From Sporosarcina sp. Te-1 (GTDB taxonomy: Bacteria > Bacillota > Bacilli > Bacillales_A > Planococcaceae), in NCBI RefSeq assembly GCF_017498505.1, contig NZ_CP071798.1:62001-126000 (forward strand): DNA of 64,000 bases. The letters run 5' to 3'. The notes beneath the pieces were generated by a model. The model worked only from the letters and a program-made list of their open reading frames with translations. It was not told the DNA's origin and did no database searches. The translations under genes and the position numbers were made by a program. How positions within the stretch are numbered: position 1 is the stretch's first letter; every line of letters starts with the position of its first letter. Shown piece by piece: positions 45,131-52,840 of the stretch.

Positions 45131-48100
45131 ACTGTCCATCTTCATCTTCCTTGGAAGGTGGATTTTTACCGTTATTCCCATGGCCGTTAGAATTGCCGGA
45201 GTTATTTCCGTTACCATTTCCATTGTTACTATTGCCGTTGTTGTTTCCATTATGGCTGCCATTGTTTCCGTCAGGCTCTCCTGTATCTCCGTTGTTTTGT
45301 CCCGGAGTGCCATGCTCGCCATCACTTGGAGGCGTCTGGTGTTCTGGTTGTTCTTCGTTGCCGTCCGACTCCTCTGGATCATCCGGTGTTTCTGGACTTC
45401 CAATCGTAACGGTGTTAGATGCGGGCGACAATAATCCAGTAATATCAACAGCCCGGACATAGTAGGAACCCGGTCCTGCTGAATAGGAATTCGCTACAGC
45501 ATCCCGAACAGTCGCAACCCTTTCGTTATCACGATACACATAGTAGCCAATCACATCATTAGAAGCCGATTCAGTCCATGTAAGAGTGGATCCGTTTCCT
45601 GCGGCTTGGACGGCAGCAGGGTTGGCATCATCCGCATGGAAGACGGAACCGGATACGACATTCGAGGCAAAGATCGATCTGCCGGAGAATAGTTTTGAAC
45701 CATCTCCTCCGAAAGGCCCTAGCATCCGTTTAATGAATTCCTGGTTCACACCGGTACCGCCCGAAACGATGAACTCACTAGGCGTAGAAGGGAGTGCCAG
45801 ATATTTTACGCCTTTTACTGATACGTACGAAGCACTGATAATACTATCATCCGGCTTAGTTGGCACCATAACTTTCGAATTAAATAAATCCGAACGGACA
45901 AGACCCGCGGCAGAACAAGCATTGGATGGTGCTAATCCAGAAATGCCGCAGAAACTGCGCGAAACGACACCGGCGGGTTGGTTAAAGCGGGAACCAGCGC
46001 CGACTAGATCCGGACGAACTGCATTGGCAGTATTCATCAGTCTTCCAAACAAGATGCTCGTACGGGTTGTCGGATACATTTGGGATGATCCGCGTGAGTA
46101 GAGCTTGCGCGTCTGGTCCTTATAACCGAGCCAAATGCCAAGGGATACATTCGGATTATAGCCGACGAGCCAAGCATCTCCGTATCCTTGAGTTGTTCCT
46201 GTTTTGGCGGCAAGGTCAAGAGAGAAGTTCAAGTTTTTAGGTATCTGCTGCCCAGTGCCTGGCGGTTTGACCACGTCACGCAGCATATCCGTAATGATAT
46301 ATGCTGTTTCCGGACTGAACACTTCTACGGGCTCGCTCTTATGTTCGTATACAACATTTCCATGGGCGTCTTCAATTTTTTCAATCATATACGATTGGAC
46401 AAACTGACCGCCATTCGCAAAAGTAGCAAACGCGTTTGTATTCTCCTCTACGCTTGCCCCGACTTCAAGCGCACCGAGGGAAGCGGACCGGTGAACGAAA
46501 TCCCCTTCCGTCAGTTTTTTAAAATTCATTTTTTGCATAAATTCCATTGGGCGTCTATCCCGTATTTCTTCATATAGGCGTGCGGTCGGCAAGTTCAAGG
46601 AACGGGCGAGCGCCTCGCGGGCAGGCAGGATGCCATCTTCCTGATCCTCAAAGTAGTTGCTTGCCTTCCAACCTGGAATTTCAAATTTCAAGTCGACGAC
46701 AGGACTGCCCGCTCCAATCACGCCATATTCAATAGCTGGTGCATACACAAGAAGCGGTTTAATTGAAGAACCGTTTTGGCGATAGGCTTGAGTAGCATAG
46801 TTGTAACTAGGCTTATCATCCAATCCTCCGATGAAGGACAAAATGCGTCCCGTTTTGTTTTCGATTAAGATAGATCCGACTTGGACTGGGTCGTCGACTA
46901 AAACCGTTTCGCCTGTTTCCGAGTCTTTTTCTTCTCTTGTGTAGGTGAATCCGTAATGCTCAAAGTTTTTCGCAACATCATTCATCTTGTCATACAGCGT
47001 TTGATCGATCGTGGAATAAATTCGATAACCGCCTGTTTTCATTTCACGTTCTGCTAAAATTCGATATTTCTCTTCAAGCTTATGATTCTGTTCCAGCCGT
47101 TCCAATTCGATATCGTCACGTTTGGCAAGAACTTTCATTAAAATCTCGATCGTCCGGTTTTGAATTTCCTGAGTCAGGTACGGATACCTGCTAGTCGGCC
47201 GGTCGGTATCTGTTCGCAAGTCCTTCGTAATATCATAGGCAATTGCCTGTTCATATTCCTGCTTCGTAATATAACCCGTTTCCTTCATACGGAACAGTAC
47301 CGTTTTCATCCGGTCAATACCCGGTTTCAACGCTTCATCCGATTTCACGCCACCGCCATATCTGCCGCTTTTAAATGGGGTATAGGCGAATGGTGCCTGG
47401 GGAATCCCGGCAATATAGGCAGCCTGTGCTAAGTTCAAATCTTTTGCGTTCATGCCAAAAATACCTTCCGCGGCGGTTTCTACACCGGCGATATTGTCAC
47501 CATGCACATTTCTTCCGTAAGGGATGATGTTAAGATAAGCTTCCAAGATTTCATCTTTGTTCATGAAGTGTTCCAATCTCATCGCAAGAAGTATCTCTTT
47601 CGCTTTCCGTTCATAGGACACTTCGTTCGTCAAGATTTGGTTTTTAATCAATTGCTGTGTCAATGTGGAACCGCCTGTTTGGCTGTCGGAATTCGTAACA
47701 TCCTGCAATAATCCTCGGAAAATGGCTTTTGGCACAATGCCGTTATGTGTCATGAAATATTCGTCTTCTGTTGCGAAGACGGCATCAATCAAGTAGGGTG
47801 ACACATTTTTAAGCTTAGTTTCCCGTCTTTCGATATCCGAACTTACTTTGCCTAAATATTTGTTCTCGGCAAAATAAATTTCTGAAGTTTCCTCGTATGT
47901 AAGGATTTCATTTCGCATTTCCTGCTTTGTACGGAGCGGTTCTTTTGCGACCAAGGATGCGAAATACCCTGCACCGACGGAAGCGGCAAAGACACTCATT
48001 GTCAAACCGAAAATCAGGAAAAGAAGAAATAGGTTCCACATGACGCCTGTCGTGATGCGTACTCCCTTGGCCCATTTCTTTTTCTTCATATTCTCAAACT

Positions 48101-48143
48101 TTTCTTCTATAAGATCGATCCGATTTTTTCGTCTTTCCCTCAA
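45129..48143 (-). CDS. Class A penicillin-binding protein, PBP1A type
   Basis: A 1004-residue bifunctional peptidoglycan synthase. A cytoplasmic start and one membrane helix (about 32-60) are followed by a GT51 glycosyltransferase domain (ATEDEYFMTHNGI; GGSTLTQQLIKNQ; EAYLNIIPYGRNVHG) and a transpeptidase domain with catalytic SSIKP (about 448), SLN (ARSLNLP) and KTGTT (about 650). A fibronectin type III domain sits near 855-935. The tail (about 940-1004) is Asn/Gly/Ser-rich low complexity. TTG 48143 has GGGGGAG 6 nt upstream. The att site of the adjacent prophage begins 17 bp before its start. Confidence 0.92.
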   Translation of the reverse strand: MRERRKNRIDLIEEKFENMKKKKWAKGVRITTGVMWNLFLLFLIFGLTMSVFAASVGAGYFASLVAKEPLRTKQEMRNEILTYEETSEIYFAENKYLGKVSSDIERRETKLKNVSPYLIDAVFATEDEYFMTHNGIVPKAIFRGLLQDVTNSDSQTGGSTLTQQLIKNQILTNEVSYERKAKEILLAMRLEHFMNKDEILEAYLNIIPYGRNVHGDNIAGVETAAEGIFGMNAKDLNLAQAAYIAGIPQAPFAYTPFKSGRYGGGVKSDEALKPGIDRMKTVLFRMKETGYITKQEYEQAIAYDITKDLRTDTDRPTSRYPYLTQEIQNRTIEILMKVLAKRDDIELERLEQNHKLEEKYRILAEREMKTGGYRIYSTIDQTLYDKMNDVAKNFEHYGFTYTREEKDSETGETVLVDDPVQVGSILIENKTGRILSFIGGLDDKPSYNYATQAYRQNGSSIKPLLVYAPAIEYGVIGAGSPVVDLKFEIPGWKASNYFEDQEDGILPAREALARSLNLPTARLYEEIRDRRPMEFMQKMNFKKLTEGDFVHRSASLGALEVGASVEENTNAFATFANGGQFVQSYMIEKIEDAHGNVVYEHKSEPVEVFSPETAYIITDMLRDVVKPPGTGQQIPKNLNFSLDLAAKTGTTQGYGDAWLVGYNPNVSLGIWLGYKDQTRKLYSRGSSQMYPTTRTSILFGRLMNTANAVRPDLVGAGSRFNQPAGVVSRSFCGISGLAPSNACSAAGLVRSDLFNSKVMVPTKPDDSIISASYVSVKGVKYLALPSTPSEFIVSGGTGVNQEFIKRMLGPFGGDGSKLFSGRSIFASNVVSGSVFHADDANPAAVQAAGNGSTLTWTESASNDVIGYYVYRDNERVATVRDAVANSYSAGPGSYYVRAVDITGLLSPASNTVTIGSPETPDDPEESDGNEEQPEHQTPPSDGEHGTPGQNNGDTGEPDGNNGSHNGNNNGNSNNGNGNGNNSGNSNGHGNNGKNPPSKEDEDGQ

Positions 48144-48159
48144 GTCGTTCTCCCCCCTA

Positions 48160-48175
48160 AAATCTTTCCTATTAT
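48160..48175. repeat. attL core, 16-bp direct repeat
   Basis: AAATCTTTCCTATTAT, identical to 57337-57352. It lies 83 bp from the 3' end of the integrase gene and just upstream of the ribosome site of the PBP gene. Confidence 0.8.
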
Positions 48176-48257
48176 TGAAATGGGTGTCTGAAGCGTTGAT
48201 ACATAAGGCTTTCTGGTATCAAAAATGGTGATTTGCCCCCTTTTTGCCCCTTGGCCT

Positions 48258-48812
48258 TTAAATTTCCAAGTAATCTTCAAACTTTCTCATAGAGTTTCTT
48301 TCATGGTCCTCCGAAATATGCAAGTATACATTGGCTGTAGTTTGAATGTTCTTGTGTCCTAAGCGACGGCTAACGGTCTTTATGTCAACGCCGGCCTCTA
48401 ACAATAATACCGCATGGGTATGTCTAAGTAAATGAGTAGATTTACGAGGGGGGAGTCCAGCTTTTTTGAGGAGCATCTTCATTAAGTATTGTGGTTGAGA
48501 GTAATAGAATTCTTTACCTGTTTCATCTACCATAACATAATCAGTATTAATATAATTAGGATTTTCTTTCTTATTTTCTTCTTGCCAGTCTTTATAGTTT
48601 CTTAATGTCTCAATGGTTATATCATCTAAATATATTGTTCGGTAACTGCTTGATGTTTTAGGTGGCCCCAAACCTGTAATAGACCTTTGTCGGGCAACTG
48701 TGAGTGTCTTCTTTCTAAAGTCTATATCTTCCCACATCAACCCTAACAATTCACCACTTCGTAAACCGGTACGCAGCAACACGATCACCATGACCCGTTT
48801 ATAAACTTCCAC
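48258..48812 (-). pseudogene. Tyrosine recombinase (phage integrase), N-terminally truncated
   Basis: The C-terminal catalytic domain only, 184 codons. The tyrosine-recombinase residues are intact: Arg in TGLRSGELLGL, Lys in PPKTSS, HxxR in THLLRHTHA, the RRLGHKN histidine and the nucleophile in ANVYLHI. The N-terminal arm- and core-binding domains are absent. The frame continues upstream as LLEAIKP and meets a stop at about 48834, where sequence switches to a tail gene on the other strand. It is therefore a deletion product and probably inactive, which would make the island non-excisable. Confidence 0.85.
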
Positions 48813-48820
48813 AGGTTTAA

Positions 48821-49204
48821 TTGCTTCCAGAAGCTAATAAATACTTTTCTGTCACTCGTAAGAGACTAGAACAAAGTGTGAACACTCTTGTAGTAAATAA
48901 AGATGCGCGTGTTGTTGAAGTTGAGAACGAATACGCATTCTCTGTCGATGTACCATCTAATAACAATGTTGTCATTTCAGATATTCAAAATTTAATTGAA
49001 GAAATGAAACCTGCGCACTTGTTGGCAACGATTAACCTTAAGAATACATTGAATACGAATCTTTATTTCGGCGGCATCGTCTCAACCCGATACAAAACCC
49101 AAATACGCCCAGCGGCATTTAAAATGCCATCCATCCAGCAGACCAAATACTATGCTGGATTTATTTCTATGCGTACAAAAATACTGATCAAAACGGAGGT
49201 ATGA
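48821..49204 (+). pseudogene. Phage tail protein fragment (XkdU/YmfQ-like, DUF2313)
   Basis: The 3' part of a tail gene, about 127 codons. EYAFSVDVPSNNNVVISDIQN and the following EEMKPAHLLA resemble the C-terminal core of DUF2313 proteins, which join baseplate and tail in myophages such as PBSX. The segment EANKYFSVTRKRLEQSVNTL continues to the deletion point with no start codon or ribosome site. Its stop codon lies 2 bp before the next gene's ATG at 49207, a normal spacing in tail operons. The family is suggested by motif only. Confidence 0.6.
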
Positions 49205-49206
49205 GA

Positions 49207-49530
49207 ATGGCAGAGTTTACAGGTATGGTCCTGACCAAGAAAGGTCGTGATCTGCAGGCGAAGGCTGAAAGTGGTGTCGTCCTTAATTTTACGAAAGTAG
49301 CTATTGGAGACGGGAACCACGGAGAGCAAAACCTTGAAGATATTGAGTACTTACTCAACCCGATTAGAGATTTATGGATAACCGGTATTCAAGTTGAATC
49401 AGGTCAATGTAAGGTCCACTCAGCTATCACGAATGAAGGTCTTGCGGAAGGGTTTTATGTGCGGGAAATTGGATTATTCTGGAAAAGACTTCGAAACACC
49501 TGCAGAGTAAAGTGTATTTTTTATGTCTGA
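49207..49530 (+). pseudogene. Tail-collar fibre protein, N-terminal fragment
   Basis: It begins MAEFTGMVLTKKGRDLQAKA after AACGGAGGT, then FTKVAIGDGN and an EGFYVREIGLF segment, the typical N-terminal domain of phage tail-collar fibre proteins (DUF3751-like). About 95 codons match; after GLFW the reading leaves the family and stops at 49530. In the next frame the same DNA reads GKDFETPAE and a stop, like the end of another protein. This indicates a second deletion that joined two genes. Most of the fibre, including the receptor-binding tip, is gone. Confidence 0.65.
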
Positions 49531-49637
49531 GAACGTCCACTGGTCATTCTTTTCTATATGGCTGCTCAATTAGAATAGGAAGTTTTATTAATAAAAGAAG
49601 GGTTATCTTTATTCATATTGAATATTTAGGTGGAAGG

Positions 49638-50477
49638 ATGTGCAACAGAATGACAAATATCACATTGCATTTATCACCTACGTATGAAATTGAAGGGAAA
49701 GAGTATCACTTTGACCAAGAAGCAATTGAAATGATTAGAACTATGATCGGAGATTTGTTAAGAAGTTTTAGTGGATATGATTTAAGTAATCTAACGGATA
49801 TTTATTTTCCTTCTGACTACGACCAGAAGCTTTTTGATTTTCAGACAAAGCATAATCATGAGGTTGGCTATACAAATACACAGACTCACCAAGGGTTCGC
49901 TATGATTATTGAATATTTTAATGAAAATCAAGAGGTCAAGTCAGTAGTCTTTTACAAACCAATTATCCTACTTCAACTTTACGGAGTATGTACTATTCCG
50001 AATGAATATCCGGAAAGAATACAAAATTTAATTTTAGGGACTTTTTATCATGAGCTGTTTCATGTTCATGACTTCTCTAACTACCAAAACGTATTCAAAG
50101 ATGATCCAAGCTTCATGTTTCTTTTTGAAGATTTTTTCAATATATGGTCTGAGTATTATGTACATCGCATGATTGAAAGTTTGTTCCCTAATGCAGATAT
50201 TAATGACGTAATAACTGAAACTAAAAGAAACTTAAGGAATTTAGACTCTCCGTCTATCGATGTTAGCGTACGTGATGTACTTTCATTACTTGGAAGAAAT
50301 ATTGGTGAAATGCATTCTTTAGGTGTTGATTTAATTCAATCTATTGACGACTATCCAGTCTCAGCAACGATACTAAGAGTCGAGAGGCATTTGGATATGT
50401 TGTTTAATCAATATCCCAAATGGACAATAAAGGATTTAGAAAGTGTTATACAAGACTTTATCTTATTAGTAAAATAA
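49638..50477 (+). CDS. HEXXH-motif protein, putative zinc metallopeptidase (prophage cargo)
   Basis: A 279-residue soluble protein of no family I recognise. It has YHELFHVHD with HEXXH at residues 138-142 and a WSEYYVHRM segment with Glu near 172 that could be the third zinc ligand, so a gluzincin-type peptidase is plausible. No signal peptide or membrane segment is visible; it would stay cytoplasmic or be released on lysis. ATG 49638 or 49650 is the start; GGTGGAAGG lies near both. It is AT-rich compared with the lysis genes, has its own terminator, and is flanked by 9-bp repeats, which suggests a moron acquired separately. Confidence 0.6.
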   Translation: MCNRMTNITLHLSPTYEIEGKEYHFDQEAIEMIRTMIGDLLRSFSGYDLSNLTDIYFPSDYDQKLFDFQTKHNHEVGYTNTQTHQGFAMIIEYFNENQEVKSVVFYKPIILLQLYGVCTIPNEYPERIQNLILGTFYHELFHVHDFSNYQNVFKDDPSFMFLFEDFFNIWSEYYVHRMIESLFPNADINDVITETKRNLRNLDSPSIDVSVRDVLSLLGRNIGEMHSLGVDLIQSIDDYPVSATILRVERHLDMLFNQYPKWTIKDLESVIQDFILLVK

Positions 50478-50484
50478 ATTTGTG

Positions 50485-50507
50485 AACGTCCAGCAATGGG
50501 CGTTTTT
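50485..50507 (+). terminator. Terminator of the HEXXH gene
   Basis: AACGTCC (50485-50491) pairs with GGGCGTT (50498-50504) with one G-T pair, then TTT. Confidence 0.6.
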
Positions 50508-50544
50508 ACTTTGCCTATAAAGAGAAAGGGAAGGGGGTGCTTGC

Positions 50545-50595
50545 ATGACGAAGGGAGAGAGTACCGGTGACTCGTATGGAAGTTACGGGCTTTAA
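50545..50595 (+). CDS. 16-codon leader peptide overlapping the first holin gene
   Basis: ATG 50545 follows GGGAAGGGGG, a much stronger ribosome site than that of the holin. It reads MTKGESTGDSYGSYGL and stops at 50595, covering the holin start (GTG 50567) in another frame. It may be a translational-coupling device or chance. Confidence 0.35.
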   Translation: MTKGESTGDSYGSYGL

Positions 50596-51106
50596 GGGCG
50601 TAGGTGCCCTCATCGTTAGTTTTGTGATTTACTTGATCGATGTAATCAATGAGGCGGTTGTCGTCCTCATTTTTTTTATGCTACTGGACGTCATCACTGG
50701 ACTGCTCAGATCATGGGTCACCAAGTCATGGGACAGCCCTATCGGATTTTCGGGTGTTGTCAAAAAGGTCGGCATCTTTGCTATGATCGGCATGGCAGCA
50801 GCCATTGAATATATGGTGATGTCTGTCGGACAGGATCCTAAGGGAATGATGCTACTCGGTGTCACTTCCTTCTTTATTGTGAACGAAGGTATATCAATCC
50901 TTGAAAACTGCGCTCAAATTGGGCTGCCTATTCCGGCGGTCCTTTTTAATGCCTTGGAGAAGATGCACAGGGACCCTTCGGGGAAGGAGCAGCGGCTCGT
51001 CCGGTCCCCCATGTTGGACCGTATCGATAAGAAGGAGCTGCTGAAAGAAAACGAAGCATTATTGCACCAACTAAATAAGAAGAAGGAAGAGGAGGAAACA
51101 AAATGA
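50567..51106 (+). CDS. Phage holin (phage_holin_4 / toxin-secretion family)
   Basis: A 179-residue membrane protein with three hydrophobic segments (VGALIVSFVIYLIDVINEAVV; VGIFAMIGMAAAIEYM; GVTSFFIVNEGISILEN) and a charged C-terminal tail ending in KKKEEEE. The LDVITGLLRSW stretch and NEGISILEN near residue 105 are typical of phage_holin_4_1 proteins, which form pores at the end of the lytic cycle so that lysins reach the wall. GTG 50567 follows GGGAGAGAG; ATG 50576 is possible. It is the first intact gene of the lysis cassette, overlapping the next by 4 bp. Confidence 0.85.
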   Translation: MTRMEVTGFKGVGALIVSFVIYLIDVINEAVVVLIFFMLLDVITGLLRSWVTKSWDSPIGFSGVVKKVGIFAMIGMAAAIEYMVMSVGQDPKGMMLLGVTSFFIVNEGISILENCAQIGLPIPAVLFNALEKMHRDPSGKEQRLVRSPMLDRIDKKELLKENEALLHQLNKKKEEEETK

Positions 51107-51372
51107 CAGACGTATTAATTTTCGCAACCATCTTGGCACCGATCATCTTAGCGTTTGTTCAACTCGTAAAAAAATCGGTGAACATTAAAAATAATCTTTT
51201 ACCGCTCATTGCTCTAGTGGTGGTCCTTTTTGTTGGCTTTGCGGCATCACCCTTTACTGAACTTGATCTTGTATTACGGTTATGGGCAGGGGGCTTGGCA
51301 GGGCTATCCGCAACAGGTCTTTTTGAATTAGTAGACAATCAGACCGGTTTCACTAAGGAAAACAAAAGATGA
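51103..51372 (+). CDS. Second small holin-like protein (Listeria A118-type)
   Basis: An 89-residue protein with three closely spaced hydrophobic stretches (IFATILAPIILAFVQLVK; LLPLIALVVVLFVGFAA; LWAGGLAGLSATGLFEL). The GGLAGLSATGLFELV end is characteristic of the small A118/Hol118-type holins. It is coupled to the upstream holin by ATGA overlap and to the glucosaminidase downstream by a 4-bp overlap. Two holin-like proteins in tandem often form a holin/antiholin pair. Which does which is not clear. Confidence 0.8.
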   Translation: MTDVLIFATILAPIILAFVQLVKKSVNIKNNLLPLIALVVVLFVGFAASPFTELDLVLRLWAGGLAGLSATGLFELVDNQTGFTKENKR

Positions 51373-51965
51373 ACTTCATCGATCAATTAGCGCCGTTGGC
51401 TATCAAACATGGGAAAGCAAACGGCATTCTTCCAAGTCTGATTTGCGCCCAAGGTATTCTGGAATCCGATTCTGGTACATCGGAACTGGCACGCAATGCG
51501 AACAACTTATTTGGCATTAAGAAAGGTTCGGGATGGACCGGAGAAACATATACCAAGCGAACAGCCGAGCAGGACAAGGACGGCAATGTCACTTATATTG
51601 ATGCTGCATTCCGCAAGTACCCATCCTATGAGGGGTGCGTTATTGATCTGGTCCATAAATACACTCATGGGACGGGGTGGGAAGATTATAACCGTTATGC
51701 AGCCATACTTGGCCAAACTGATTACAAATTAGTGATTACGGCACTCAAAGCGGCCAGTTATGCCACGGACGTTAAATATGAAACCAAGTTAATTGAGCAG
51801 ATCGAGAAATATGGACTGACCAATATGACAAGGAGGTCGATAACGTGGTCAAAATTGCGTTGGATGCCGGGCATGGCATCAACACACCTGGCAAACGATC
51901 CCCGGCGGATGAGCGTGAATGGTCTTTCAACAGCAAAGTCCTTCTGGCATGCGCAGCAGCTCTGA
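51369..51965 (+). CDS. Phage glucosaminidase (GH73 endolysin)
   Basis: A 198-codon frame whose first 155 residues are a GH73 N-acetylglucosaminidase. AICAQ-type helix SLICAQGILESDSGTSELA holds the catalytic Glu (about residue 33), followed by NNLFGIKKGSGWTGE and the FRKYPSYEGC loop. The last 40 residues overlap the amidase gene in another frame and look unlike any domain (RRSITWSKLRWMPG). The natural end was probably near EQIEKYGLT. It hydrolyses the glycan backbone of peptidoglycan. The overlap of 121 bp suggests a lost stop or a frameshift. Confidence 0.8.
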   Translation: MNFIDQLAPLAIKHGKANGILPSLICAQGILESDSGTSELARNANNLFGIKKGSGWTGETYTKRTAEQDKDGNVTYIDAAFRKYPSYEGCVIDLVHKYTHGTGWEDYNRYAAILGQTDYKLVITALKAASYATDVKYETKLIEQIEKYGLTNMTRRSITWSKLRWMPGMASTHLANDPRRMSVNGLSTAKSFWHAQQL

Positions 51966-52651
51966 AACAATACGAGGGCGTGCAAATACTCCGGCTCGAT
52001 GATCCGACAGGGAAAACAGACGTGCCTCTTAAAACACGCACAGACAAGGCCAACAAATGGGGAGCTGATGCGCTTGTATCTATTCACCACAACGCCTTGA
52101 ACGGCAAATGGCATAGTGGCGGTGGGGTAGAAACTTACGTATTCCCAACAGCGTCGAAAGCGGCCAAGGATATTGCTGCTCTTATCCATCCGGGTATTGT
52201 TGCGGCAATGGGGTTGCGTGATCGCGGTGTTAAAACAAACGATTACCACATGTTGCGAGAGAGTAAAATGCCTGCTGTTTTGACAGAGGGCGGTTTCATG
52301 GATTCTAACATTGATATTCATTCACTTAGGGATGATGGCAATCTGAAGGCACAAGGCATTGAAATTGCGGAGGCTCTTGCAAAATACTTCGGTCTCAAAC
52401 GTAAGTCTGGTATTGCATATGAGCCGGCCGTGAAAAAGGAGGATGACGAATTGCAATTTTCAAGCGGCACACTAAAAAAAGAATGGGAAACGTTTCTCGG
52501 TAGCAAAGCACAGCGCGAAATTGCAGTGAAGGCAGCGGTCAAAGTGGGATACTCCGACAAGTGGATTAAGGATTTAGAAGAGGGCAGGATTGCCGATGGA
52601 GATGTGGTTGCTCTTGCGGTAGGTGCATTGATTAAAACTAAGCAGAAATAA
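51845..52651 (+). CDS. N-acetylmuramoyl-L-alanine amidase endolysin
   Basis: A 268-residue zinc amidase (Amidase_3). Zinc ligands and catalytic acid are in IALDAGHGINTPG (about 4-16), the ALVSIHHNAL segment (about 77-86) and the VLTEGGFMDS glutamate (about 137). The C-terminal 80 residues (after EPAVKKEDD) form a likely wall-binding or spacer segment. It cuts the MurNAc-L-Ala bond. GTG 51845 has AAGGAGG 8 nt upstream, so it can be translated alone. It is the last gene of the lysis cassette and appears intact. Confidence 0.9.
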   Translation: MVKIALDAGHGINTPGKRSPADEREWSFNSKVLLACAAALKQYEGVQILRLDDPTGKTDVPLKTRTDKANKWGADALVSIHHNALNGKWHSGGGVETYVFPTASKAAKDIAALIHPGIVAAMGLRDRGVKTNDYHMLRESKMPAVLTEGGFMDSNIDIHSLRDDGNLKAQGIEIAEALAKYFGLKRKSGIAYEPAVKKEDDELQFSSGTLKKEWETFLGSKAQREIAVKAAVKVGYSDKWIKDLEEGRIADGDVVALAVGALIKTKQK

Positions 52652-52840
52652 ATTGAGACCCGGGTTTGGAGTGAGAAAAAACATTAATTTCAACAGAAAG
52701 CTTTATACTCATTTTAAATCAATAGGATAATGTATTTTTGGTTTAGTAAGTTCGACAATTATATAAAACTTTTTATTCTTTCGAAAAAATAAGAACTATG
52801 TTACAATTTAAATGTAAAATATTTCAATAGGAGGATTCGT

